From Hasllibacter sp963833115 (GTDB lineage Bacteria > Pseudomonadota > Alphaproteobacteria > Rhodobacterales > Rhodobacteraceae), in contig CAWHWS010000002.1 in assembly GCA_963833115.1 (NCBI GenBank), forward strand, positions 744,001-808,000: a DNA stretch of 64,000 nt. The letters run 5' to 3'. Below are positions 26,861 to 34,765 of the stretch, in pieces; position 1 is the stretch's first letter; every line of letters starts with the position of its first letter. The position numbers and the translations under genes were made by a program. Under the pieces are notes generated by a model. The model saw only the letters and a list, made by a program, of their open reading frames with translations. It did no database searches and was not told where the DNA came from.

Positions 26861-27495
26861 CGATGGCCCAGGAGCGGCAGATCCTCGATCAGGTGGAGGC
26901 GTCCCTCCGGGTCCTCGCCCACGAGCGAGACCGCGCCGATGCGGTGCGGACCGGCATGGGGCGCGAACCGGGCCTCGGCCTCCGCCCGCGCGCCGATGGC
27001 GGGTTCGGGGCCGGTCAGCGTGAGGTGCATCCGGAACTGCTCCATCACGTAGGGATAGCCCCAGCGGGTCAGCAGCCGCCCCTGCTCGGGCGTGAGACCG
27101 CCCGCGCGCCGGCGCGCGAGCTCGGCCTCGGAGGGCGGCGCGCGGAAACGGTCGAGGCCCTCCACCATCGCCGCGGCCAAGCCGGCGGGATCGCGCTCCG
27201 GCACCAGCGCGAGGAACCGGCCGATCCGCGCGACCGACAGGGCCCCGATATCGGCGGGCGGTATCCGCGCCGCGAGGGCCCGCGCGCCCTCTCGAAGCGC
27301 CCGCGCGTCCGTCCCCTCCGCCAGCCGGAACGGCGGCTTCAGGGTCGCGTGGAACCCGTAGCGGCGCGGAGCCTGCGCGTCCGCGCGCCCGCCCCCGGCC
27401 GTCCCGGCGCGCGCATCCCAGCCCAGCCAGGCCGCCCCGGCATGGCCGAGCGCGCCGTCCGGCAGCCAGTAGATCGCGTAGCGTGCCCAGTCCAT
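26815..27495 (-). CDS. DUF1045 2H-phosphoesterase-like protein of phosphonate loci
   Basis: A 226-residue protein with the two H-x-T motifs of the 2H phosphoesterase superfamily: HAT at residues 49-51 (YGFHATLKPPF) and HLTLTG about 130 residues later. Homologues regularly sit in alphaproteobacterial C-P lyase loci and have been suggested to open the cyclic ribose phosphate intermediate, a step done by PhnP in E. coli. No phnP is seen here. The ATG at 27495 has GGGAGG upstream and only 20 bp separate it from the phnM ATG on the other strand. It is transcribed against the phn operon. Confidence 0.82.
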   Translation of the reverse strand: MDWARYAIYWLPDGALGHAGAAWLGWDARAGTAGGGRADAQAPRRYGFHATLKPPFRLAEGTDARALREGARALAARIPPADIGALSVARIGRFLALVPERDPAGLAAAMVEGLDRFRAPPSEAELARRRAGGLTPEQGRLLTRWGYPYVMEQFRMHLTLTGPEPAIGARAEAEARFAPHAGPHRIGAVSLVGEDPEGRLHLIEDLPLLGHRHTPPDSARAASRTA

Positions 27496-27515
27496 CCCGC
27501 CTCCCGGAGCCATCC

Positions 27516-28661
27516 ATGAGCGACCTGATCCTGACCAATGCCCGCATCGTCCTCGAGGACGGGATCACCGAGGGCACGCTCACCGTCGCCGACGGGACTA
27601 TCGCCGCCGTCGAACCCGGGTCAACGCGCGCCTCGGCGGGGGTCGTGGACTGCGCGGGCGACCTCGTCGTTCCCGGCCTCGTCGAGCTGCACACCGACAA
27701 CCTGGAGCGTCACATCCAGCCGCGCCCCGGCGTCGACTGGCCCCATGACGCGGCCATCCTCGCCCATGATCGGGAGCTCGCGTCCTGCGGGATCACGACC
27801 GTCTTCGACGCGCTGCGCGTCGGGACCCTCAGGTCCGAGACGGGGCTCGGCTACGACGCCTACGCGCGGGGCCTCGCCTCCGAGATCATGGCGCTCCGCG
27901 AGGCGGGGGCGTTGAAGATCTCGCACCATCTGCATCTGCGCGCCGAGATCTGCAGCCAGGACCTCGTGGGCGAGCTGGACAGCTTCGGGCCGCAGGACCG
28001 CGTCCGGCTGGTGAGCCTGATGGACCATACCCCCGGTCAGCGGCAGTTCGCGGACCCGGACAAGCTGCGCGCCTACATCCAAGGCAAGAAAGGGTTGAAC
28101 GCCGAACAGTTCGACCTCTACTGCGCCGAGCTCCGGGGGTTCCAGGCCCGGTACGGCGCCGTCCACGAGGCCGCCGCCGTCGCCGCGGCCCAGAGGCTCG
28201 GCGCGGCGCTCGCCAGCCATGACGACACCACCGCCGCGCAGGTGGGCGTCAGCGCGGGCCACCACGTCCGGCTCGCCGAGTTCCCGACGACGCGGGAGGC
28301 CGCGGACGCCTGCCGGACGGCGGGGATCGCCGTGATGATGGGCGCGCCGAACATCATCCGGGGCGGCTCGCATTCCGGGAACGTCGCGGCGGCGGACCTG
28401 GCCCGCGCGGGGCTCCTGGACATCCTGAGCTCCGACTACATCCCCTCGGCGCTCCTCCTCGCGGCGATGCGCCTCGCGGAGATGATCTCCGATCTTCCGG
28501 CCGCGATCCGGACGGTCACGGCCGCGCCGGCCCGCGCGGTGGGGCTGGACGACCGGGGGCGGATCGCGCCGGGCCTGCGCGCCGACCTCGTGCGGGTGCG
28601 CGCGGCGGGCGCCCTCTCGCGCATTCAGTCGGTCTGGTCCGAGGGAGAGCGCATCGCGTGA
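27516..28661 (+). CDS. phnM: Ribose-triphosphonate diphosphohydrolase PhnM
   Basis: A 381-residue amidohydrolase-superfamily protein. Metal-site segments include VVPGLVELHTDNLERHIQPRPGVDWP, HHLHLRAEI, LMDHTPGQRQF, ASHDDTTAAQV and SSDYIPSALL. PhnM removes pyrophosphate from the ribose-1-phosphonate-5-triphosphate intermediate before PhnJ acts. It is separated from phnN by the reverse-strand DUF1045 gene. It therefore needs either its own promoter within that gene or read-through that makes antisense RNA across it. Confidence 0.94.
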   Translation: MSDLILTNARIVLEDGITEGTLTVADGTIAAVEPGSTRASAGVVDCAGDLVVPGLVELHTDNLERHIQPRPGVDWPHDAAILAHDRELASCGITTVFDALRVGTLRSETGLGYDAYARGLASEIMALREAGALKISHHLHLRAEICSQDLVGELDSFGPQDRVRLVSLMDHTPGQRQFADPDKLRAYIQGKKGLNAEQFDLYCAELRGFQARYGAVHEAAAVAAAQRLGAALASHDDTTAAQVGVSAGHHVRLAEFPTTREAADACRTAGIAVMMGAPNIIRGGSHSGNVAAADLARAGLLDILSSDYIPSALLLAAMRLAEMISDLPAAIRTVTAAPARAVGLDDRGRIAPGLRADLVRVRAAGALSRIQSVWSEGERIA

Positions 28662-29010
28662 CGCCGGCGGGGCTCCGGCACCGACCGGACGGACCGCTTC
28701 AACCTCGCGCCGCATCGCCGCGCCGTGCCCGGCAGGGCCATGGCGGTAACGGGGGGCATCGGGCGGATCGGCTTTCGGACATCGCGCGGCCGCTCCCGGC
28801 GCGGATCGACGGGAGGCCTGGCGCACGTCCGACCGTTCGCCGTGCCGTGGCCTAATGTCCCTCGGGTGGGGGACGGCTCGGATCGGGCATGGCAGCGGAC
28901 GCTGCGTCCGTGGTCAGAGCCGCCGGGAGCCGGCGGGTCACTCGATCGGCGTTCGTCGCCATCTGGGCGGGCGCGTGCCTCCCGAACGCCGAGCGGTGGA
29001 TCGTCTCCCA
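28662..29010. other. Intergenic stretch between phnM and the VPLPA-CTERM gene
   Basis: About 350 nt between two convergent genes. No frame gives a believable protein. The hairpin at 29011-29030 at its right end probably serves the leftward gene. I see no clear terminator immediately after phnM. Confidence 0.4.
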
Positions 29011-29030
29011 GGCGGCGCCGCTGCGCCGCC
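29011..29030 (-). terminator. Hairpin downstream of the VPLPA-CTERM protein gene
   Basis: Seven-base arms 29011-29017 (GGCGGCG) and 29024-29030 (CGCCGCC) around a 6-nt loop begin 12 nt after the leftward gene's stop. A stable GC stem without a U-run, it is a probable transcript end. Confidence 0.4.
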
Positions 29031-29042
29031 CGGGTGCCGTGA

Positions 29043-30032
29043 TCAGCTCTTGCGCCGACGCACCGCGCCGAGGGCGCCGAGGCCGCCGAAGAGGAGCAGC
29101 GCCGTGGCCGGCAGCGGGATCGGGGACGGCGCGACCGCGAGGCCGGAGTACCCGCTTCCGCCGGGCAGGGCGCCCAGGAACGTGACCGCGACGTTGCCGG
29201 CGACCGGGTCGCCGTCCATGCCGATGGCGGGGGCGTCGAACCGGTAGAGGCCCTGGATCGCCCCGACCTCGAGCAGCGCGATGCCGATGTCGGTGCCCGG
29301 CATCGGCGACAGGATGTCGAGCCCGCCGAAATCGCCGAAGGCCAGCTCGATGCCGCCCAGGGTGAACTTGCCGAGGGTCGTCAGGGTGCCGGCGTTGTTG
29401 CCGAGCGTCAGCAGCGCGTCGGTGCCGCTGTCGATGGCGAGCTGCTTGCCGCCGTTGTTCGCGCCGGCCAGCGCCTGCGGCAGCGCGCCGTAGTAGGCGT
29501 TGCCGATGACGTTCGGATCGACGGTCACGTTGTCGTCGCCGTCGACGTAGAAGAGGTCGGTGACGCGGGTGATGTCGGGGCTCAGGCCCGCCGGCGACGT
29601 GGCCGTCGAATCATCGGGGAAGAAGACGCCGTTCTCGTCGTTCACCGACACGAAGCGCGCGGCGTCGGCGGCGTTGTTGAAGTCCATGCTCGAATTCGTC
29701 GTCGAGGTGCCTTCGGGGCGCATCGCGCCCGTGTCGCCCGCGACGACGAAGGTCGTGGCGCCCGTCGCGACGTCGATCTCGTAGATCGAGTCGGTCGCGT
29801 CGTCATAGCCGAAATAGCCGCGCGTGTTCGGCCGGTAGGCGATCGCGTCGAGCCGCGAGACGTCGCCCGTGATCGGCAGGACCGTGACCCCGGCCGGGTT
29901 CATCAGGTCGTCGATCCGCACCAGCGAGGTGCCGTTGAGGATCGTGTAGCCGGTCCCGCGGAGGTCCTGGGCGAGGGCCGGCGCGGCCAGGAGGCCGGTC
30001 GCCGCGGCGGCGGCGTATAGGATGGTCTTCAT
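29043..30032 (-). CDS. Exported DUF4394-like protein with VPLPA-CTERM-type sorting signal
   Basis: A 329-residue protein. Residues 1-21 are a Sec signal peptide (MKTILYAAAAATGLLAAPALA). The middle resembles DUF4394, a repeated beta-propeller-like fold: GTGYTILNGTSLVRIDDLMNP, LDAIAYRPNTRGYFGYDDATDSIYEID, and later GLDILSPMPGTDIGIALLEVG. The C-terminus is a sorting signal: PIPLPATALLLFGGLGALGAVRRRKS, that is, a motif, one membrane helix and a basic tail, like VPLPA-CTERM in Rhodobacterales. Such proteins are handled by an exosortase-type enzyme, which is not encoded here. Unusually Asn/Thr/Asp-rich for its neighbourhood. Likely cell-surface or envelope protein of unknown role. Confidence 0.8.
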   Translation of the reverse strand: MKTILYAAAAATGLLAAPALAQDLRGTGYTILNGTSLVRIDDLMNPAGVTVLPITGDVSRLDAIAYRPNTRGYFGYDDATDSIYEIDVATGATTFVVAGDTGAMRPEGTSTTNSSMDFNNAADAARFVSVNDENGVFFPDDSTATSPAGLSPDITRVTDLFYVDGDDNVTVDPNVIGNAYYGALPQALAGANNGGKQLAIDSGTDALLTLGNNAGTLTTLGKFTLGGIELAFGDFGGLDILSPMPGTDIGIALLEVGAIQGLYRFDAPAIGMDGDPVAGNVAVTFLGALPGGSGYSGLAVAPSPIPLPATALLLFGGLGALGAVRRRKS

Positions 30033-30219
30033 CGTGTCGCTCCCATTGGTTCGTGCGTGTCGGCCGCCGTCATCGTCCGCGGCGCGGAGATGCGGCGGGC
30101 CCGCCCGGTGGCGCGGCGGTCTCGGCCTCGTGAGCATTCGTCCGCCTCCCTCCGCGCGGACCCCCGGTGTCTCGTCGGGGTCCGGGAGTAGGTGCGCGGG
30201 AGGCGGCGTTCGGTTCGAA

Positions 30220-30229
30220 AAAATTTACG
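30220..30229 (-). promoter_or_regulatory. A/T tract between the S8 protease and VPLPA-CTERM genes
   Basis: A rare A/T run (AAAAAATTTA around 30218-30229) stands out in the 227-bp gap. On the minus strand it reads TAAATTTTTT. It could be the U-tract of a terminator about 30 nt after the protease stop, or a -10-like element (TAAATT) for the leftward gene about 190 nt away. The sequence does not decide between them. Confidence 0.25.
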
Positions 30230-30259
30230 AGGATGCCGGGGAGCCGCGAATCGCGACGG

Positions 30260-31420
30260 TCAGGGGCAGGCGGCCGGGCCCAGCGCCGCCAGCGCGTCGC
30301 AGGCGTCGACGGGCCCGGCCGAACGTCCGGCGACGGCCCGGCGGACCGCGTCCGGCGCCGCCGACGGCACCGCCGACCAGATCAGGGCCGCGATGCCGGA
30401 GACCTCTGCCGCCGCCACGGAGGCGCCGGAGAAGAAGTCCCAGGCGCCCGAGGGCTCCGCGCTCACCACCTCCAGATCGGGCGCCTGCGCCCGTCCGGGC
30501 CCGCCGATGCCGGAGGCCCGCACGACGCCGTCCACGCCGGCCGGAAACGCCGCGCCGCCATCCGTCGCGGCCGCGATCACCACCGCGCCCTGCGCCTGCG
30601 CCCGGGCGACGAGGGCCGCGAGGAGCCGGTCCTCCGGCCCCCCCAGGCTGAGGTTGACGACATGCGCGCGCTCCAGGATCGCGCGGTCGAGCGCGAGCGC
30701 GAGGCTGAACGTGTTGCAGCGCCCGCCGCCGCCCGCGTCCTCCCAGCAGCCCCGCAGGGCCAACAGGGCGGCGTCCGGCGCCACGCCCGCCATCCCGACG
30801 CCGTTGCGCGCGTCGGCCACGATCAGGGCCGCCATGGCGGTCCCGTGGCGCTCGGCCTCCGGCGGGCCCGCGCCGGGCGCGAAATCGTGCAGGGTCACGT
30901 CCTGTGCCGCGAGGTCGGGATGGTTCAGCGCGACCCCGGTGTCGATCAGCGCGACCCGGATGCCGGCGCCCGTCGCGACCTCCTGCGCCCGGTCGACCCG
31001 CAGGGTCCGCAGCGCGTCCTGCACGGGAAAGAAGGGCTCGCTCGCCGCCGTCTGCCGGAGGGAGAACCCCTGCACGGGATAGGCCGTCACCACCCCGGGC
31101 TCGGCGGCGATGGCGCGGCCGACGGCGCCCGCCTCGTCCGCGTCCTCCACCCGCAGCACGAAGCAGGTCTCGTCGACCGAGGCGAGCGGCACGGCCGCCG
31201 CCAGGTCCGCGTCGTGGCGCGCCGCGAGCGCCCGGCCGACCGCCAGCGCCGTGCCCTCCGGGGCGCGCGGGATCAGGACGATGACATGGGCGCCGTCGTC
31301 GAAGCCGGTCACGTCGCCCAGGAGGAGGGGCGCGCCCTCGCCGGACGGCGCCTCCTGGGCGGCCGCCGGGGCGGCGAGGGCCAGGCCCGCCATCAGGGCC
31401 GCGATCAGGTGGGGTCGCAT
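30260..31420 (-). CDS. Exported subtilisin-like serine protease (S8) of the ECF operon
   Basis: A 386-residue protein with signal peptide (1-22) and a propeptide-like domain (about 43-125, HVIVLIPRAPEGTALAVGRAL to VTAYPVQGF). The S8 catalytic domain has Asp160 (VALIDTGVALNHPDL), His192 (RHGTAMAALI) and Ser334 (FFSGASVAAAE). The usual oxyanion Asn of the A-G-N motif appears as Thr (AAATDGG), which could weaken catalysis. Cys224 and Cys235 may form a disulfide. It starts 5 nt after the anti-sigma gene, so it is the third gene of the sigma operon and probably acts in the periplasm or outside. Confidence 0.85.
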   Translation of the reverse strand: MRPHLIAALMAGLALAAPAAAQEAPSGEGAPLLLGDVTGFDDGAHVIVLIPRAPEGTALAVGRALAARHDADLAAAVPLASVDETCFVLRVEDADEAGAVGRAIAAEPGVVTAYPVQGFSLRQTAASEPFFPVQDALRTLRVDRAQEVATGAGIRVALIDTGVALNHPDLAAQDVTLHDFAPGAGPPEAERHGTAMAALIVADARNGVGMAGVAPDAALLALRGCWEDAGGGGRCNTFSLALALDRAILERAHVVNLSLGGPEDRLLAALVARAQAQGAVVIAAATDGGAAFPAGVDGVVRASGIGGPGRAQAPDLEVVSAEPSGAWDFFSGASVAAAEVSGIAALIWSAVPSAAPDAVRRAVAGRSAGPVDACDALAALGPAACP

Positions 31421-31425
31421 GTGGC

Positions 31426-32082
31426 TCACTCCTGCATCGGCGGGGGGGAGGGCGCGGGGTCGGCCGCGACCACGAGGATGTCCGCATCCGATCGCAGGAT
31501 GTCCAGCACGGCGTCCCGCCGCCCGCCCTCGACCGTGACGCGCAGGAGCCCCGTCGCCGACCGCTCGGGCGCCGCCTCGATCCCGGCGGCGTCGAGCGCC
31601 GCGCGGATCCGCGCCTCGGAGGCGCCCGGCGCCGGGCGGATCCGGACCTCCACGAGACCCGCCGCGGCGGTGGGGGAGTCGCCCCCGGTGAGGGTCCTGT
31701 AGGATGGCGCGAGAAGGCCGAGCGCGAGCGCGAGGGCCGCCGCCGCGGCGCCGCCCGCCGCGAAGGCCGGCCATCGGGGCAGGCGAAGGAGGCGGGGCCT
31801 CCGCGCATGGCCGCGCCTCGGCGCCGCTCCGATCCGGGCCTCGATCCGGGGCCAGGCCGCATCCGCGCCCGCGCCGGGGTCGGGATCCGCCGCCGCGGCG
31901 ACGGCGCCCTGCAGGCCCCTCTGCCAGTCGGCCTCGGCGCGGCATGCCGGACAGGCGACGAGATGCGCCTCCAGCCGTGCGGCCTCGGCGGGCTCCAGGG
32001 TGCCGTTCACCAGCCAGGGAATCGCCCGGAACGCCGCCTCATGGGCGATGCCGGCCTTCGGCGTCTTCGGTCCTCCGGTCAT
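31426..32082 (-). CDS. Zinc-finger anti-sigma factor with propeptide-like outer domain
   Basis: A 218-residue membrane protein in three parts. Residues 1-55 are a ZAS-type anti-sigma domain (HEAAFRAIPWLVNGTL, then the H-x3-C-x2-C motif HLVACPAC). One membrane helix follows at about 107-128. The outer domain (about 142-210) reads VEVRIRPAPGASEARIRAAL ... SATGLLRVTVEGG ... VLDILRSDADILVVAADP. Its order of strands and helices resembles the I9-type propeptide of subtilases, including the one in the neighbouring protease. It should hold the ECF sigma factor at the membrane; the outer domain may bind or sense the protease. It overlaps the sigma gene by 4 nt (ATGA). Confidence 0.82.
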   Translation of the reverse strand: MTGGPKTPKAGIAHEAAFRAIPWLVNGTLEPAEAARLEAHLVACPACRAEADWQRGLQGAVAAAADPDPGAGADAAWPRIEARIGAAPRRGHARRPRLLRLPRWPAFAAGGAAAAALALALGLLAPSYRTLTGGDSPTAAAGLVEVRIRPAPGASEARIRAALDAAGIEAAPERSATGLLRVTVEGGRRDAVLDILRSDADILVVAADPAPSPPPMQE

Positions 32083-32627
32083 CGCAAGGCCTCCTTCAAT
32101 CGTCCGCGGGCCGCGAACATGCGCGACTTGATCGTGCCGGCCGGCACGCCCGTGATCTCGGCGACCTCGCTGATGCTGTGGCCGTAGTAGTAGGTCAGTT
32201 CCATGACGGCGCGCATCTCGACCGGCAGGGCGCGCATGGCCCGGGTGACGCGGTCGAGGTCGATCCGCGCCTCGGGCGGGACCGCCTCCGTGTCTGCGAG
32301 CCCGGCCGCCGCCTCGAGCGGCACCTGCGCCGGGCCGCGCAGCGATCGGCTCACCGCTTTCAAGGCGATTCGATAGGCGATCCCGAAGATCCACGTCGAC
32401 ACCTTCGAGCGGCCCTCGAAGCGCGCGGCGCCCTGCCAGACCGCGACCATCGTGTCGGCCGCCACCTCCTCGGCGAGTTCCGGCGTGCGGACCATGCGGA
32501 TCGCGAAGCCCCGCACGCGCCCGTGATAGCGGTCGTGCAGGGACCGCAGGGACGAGACGTCGCGCCGGACGACGCCGTCGATGAGGCGGCGATCCTCCGC
32601 ATCCTCCGCCCGGCCCGCCTTGCCCAT
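32079..32627 (-). CDS. ECF-family RNA polymerase sigma factor
   Basis: A 182-residue sigma-70 family protein with region 2 (LHDRYHGRVRGFAIRMVRTPELAEEVAADTMVAVWQGA, seen as RYHGRVRGFAIRM and AEEVAADTMVAVW), the STWIFGIAYRIALKA segment, and region 4 (LPVEMRAVMELTYYYGHSISEVAEITGVPAGTIKSRM). It lacks region 3, as ECF factors do. The first gene of a sigma / anti-sigma / protease operon, it presumably activates its own operon when released. The ATG at 32627 is the best start; upstream the frame is Arg/Pro-rich noise. Confidence 0.88.
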   Translation of the reverse strand: MGKAGRAEDAEDRRLIDGVVRRDVSSLRSLHDRYHGRVRGFAIRMVRTPELAEEVAADTMVAVWQGAARFEGRSKVSTWIFGIAYRIALKAVSRSLRGPAQVPLEAAAGLADTEAVPPEARIDLDRVTRAMRALPVEMRAVMELTYYYGHSISEVAEITGVPAGTIKSRMFAARGRLKEALR

Positions 32628-33903
32628 CCGCTTCGTCCAACCGTCCCATGACCGTGAGTGCCCCGGCCTCCACGATCGGTTCGCGGCGCCGCCGGGCGGA
32701 CCGCGCAGTATCGCGGGACCGCCCCGTGGGCGAGAGCCGATCGCGCCGCCGTCCCGGCCCCGGACCACCGGTCCCGAAGCCATCACGACCCGGCGCGTCG
32801 GCGGTGGAGGCGGCTCGACCGGGATGGACGGGGCGGATGCGGCCGGCGAGGTGCGCGTCGTCCGGAACGGCTCCCGCGCCCGCCATGCCGGACGACCGGG
32901 GGCGGGACGCCTCCAGGCCCGCCCCGATCGACGTCGCGATGGGAAGGGCCGGCCGTCCGGCCGAGGCCCGCGCGCCGGCCCGGTACGGGCCACTGGCTTC
33001 GCCACGTGCGAGGTCGAGGGTCCGCGCGGCCGGCATCGGGGCGTGCGGGCCGGACGGCCACGCCTCCGCCCTGCGGGCCCGCGAGGCAGCCCCGCGCCGG
33101 GGGAGGGGCGCCCGCCCCCCGACCGTTCCCCCGGCGGCATCCCTCGCCGTGATGGAGGACCCGCCCCGTCCTGAGGGCGCGGCCGACACGAGGAAAAGCC
33201 AGCACACCGGCGCGCGGCAAGGCGGGATGTCGGCGACGGAGGTCCGCCGCGAGAGTGGCCAGGGCCCGGCGGCGCCCCGCGAGCCGAAGGCGGAGTTCGG
33301 CGGGGCGGGATCGCCCGGCGTTCGGCGCCTCCCGCCGCTTCGGCGTCCGCGCGGCAAACGACGATCGCCGCCCGGACGGCCTCCGCCCGGCCGCCGACGC
33401 GAGCGGCTGGGGATCCCGGCTCGCGCGCGGGCTCGGCGCCCTCGTCCCGCTTTGCGGCAGGCCGGAGGGCATCGGTTCGAACGACGGCCCGGCGTTCGCG
33501 AGCGCGGCGATCCCCAGGCGGGCCTGTCGCGGCGACTCGGCGGCACCCGGTGCCATCGCGGCCCGGCGGCCGGAGTCCGCTCGCGGGGCCGGCGCACCGC
33601 CGCGTCATGGCCGCGCCCGCCGTCGCGGGGGTGCCAGGCTCGTCATCGATCCATGCCTCCCGCGCAAAAACCACCCGCGCCACCCGTCCGGCCCGCGACA
33701 TGCCGTGTCCCGGCGGGCGGTCCTCGGTCACGCGTCCACACCGTTCGGTCTCGCGGGGAGTCGCGAGGGCGGCGGCGCGTCGGGCCGCCCGTCGCAGAGG
33801 AGGCCGCGCGGCGTCGTCGGCGGTGTCTCTCCAACCGTGCGTGGCGCGCCGTGCGGCGGAGGGACGCGATCCGCCGCGCCCGCGCTCGCGCCGAGCGCGC
33901 GGA
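32628..33903. other. Gene-poor stretch upstream of the sigma factor
   Basis: About 1.28 kb with long overlapping open frames on both strands but none with a recognisable fold; residues are mostly Arg, Pro, Gly and Ala. It should contain the sigma operon promoter near its left end. I could not identify a clear ECF -35/-10 pair. It resembles the stretches at 12962-14094 and 14962-15819 in composition. Confidence 0.4.
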
Positions 33904-34749
33904 TCACTCCTCGGCCGGGGGGGCCAAGCCGAGGTGCGCGGTGCCGCTCTCGCCCAGGGGGACGGTGCAGAACGGCCCGCCGAGGCGGATCTCCGCGGGG
34001 TCGGCCGGATCGGCCCGCGGCGCGTCCGCCAGGATGCGCTCGGCGAAGGCCTCGGCGTTGTCCTGCGGCCGATAGCCGAGGAAGCCCGCGCCCGAATTGT
34101 CCACCGCCGCGCGGTCGTTGGCCGACACGCCGTAGGCGATGGCGAACCCGGTCGCCGGCGTCGTGATCGCGGCGCGCACCAGGCGCACGAGGTCCCCGTC
34201 GCTCAGCCACGAGCCCAGGGCGCGCGCGTTCGTGACCTCCCCCGAGCAGGACGCGATGCGCAGGCACACGGCCTCCATCCCGCGACGCTCCCAGTAGAGA
34301 CGGCCCAGATCCTCGGCGAAGCACTTGGCGAGGCCGTAGAACGTGTCCGGCCGGTGCGGGGCGTGCACGCCGATCCCGTCCGACTTGAGGTGCATGCCGA
34401 CCGCGTGGATCGAGCTGGCGTAGACGACGCGCCGCGCGCCGGTGCGGTGCGCCGCCTCCCACACGTTGTAGGCGCCGACGATGTTGGGGCCGAGGATCGC
34501 CTCGAACGGCGCCTCGTCCGCGACGGCGCCGAAATGCACCACCATGTCCGCGCCCGCCACCGCCGCCGCGACGGCCTCCGGGTCCGCGAGGTCCGCGCGG
34601 GCGTAGGTCTCGTTCGGCGCGAGGTCCGGCACGCCCTCGGCGATGTCCGTGGAGACGAGGCGCTCGCACATCTCCGCCAGGGGGGCGCGCAGGAGGGTGC
34701 CGAGCCGGCCGGCCGCGCCAGTGAGGGTGATCTGCTCGAGTGTCGTCAT
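33904..34749 (-). CDS. NAD-dependent epimerase/dehydratase, uronate-dehydrogenase-like
   Basis: A 281-residue extended SDR. It shows the Rossmann motif TGAAGRLG (10-17), VVHFGAVADEAPFEAILGPNIVGAYNVWEAA, catalytic Ser near 112, Tyr138 and Lys142 (FYGLAK), and late RADPADPAEIRLGGPFCTV. The pattern and length are those of uronate dehydrogenases, which oxidise galacturonate or glucuronate to aldarolactones with NAD. The surrounding genes (flavin oxidase, hydantoinase) do not form an obvious uronate pathway, so substrate is uncertain. It follows the FAD oxidoreductase gene by 16 nt and closes the leftward operon. Confidence 0.78.
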   Translation of the reverse strand: MTTLEQITLTGAAGRLGTLLRAPLAEMCERLVSTDIAEGVPDLAPNETYARADLADPEAVAAAVAGADMVVHFGAVADEAPFEAILGPNIVGAYNVWEAAHRTGARRVVYASSIHAVGMHLKSDGIGVHAPHRPDTFYGLAKCFAEDLGRLYWERRGMEAVCLRIASCSGEVTNARALGSWLSDGDLVRLVRAAITTPATGFAIAYGVSANDRAAVDNSGAGFLGYRPQDNAEAFAERILADAPRADPADPAEIRLGGPFCTVPLGESGTAHLGLAPPAEE

Positions 34750-34765
34750 CGGGGTCTCCGCAGGG

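Noticed and set aside
32783..33556. Open minus-strand frame upstream of the sigma factor
   Set aside because: Its composition is Arg/Pro/Gly noise and it is overlapped by equally long frames, so I do not call a gene.
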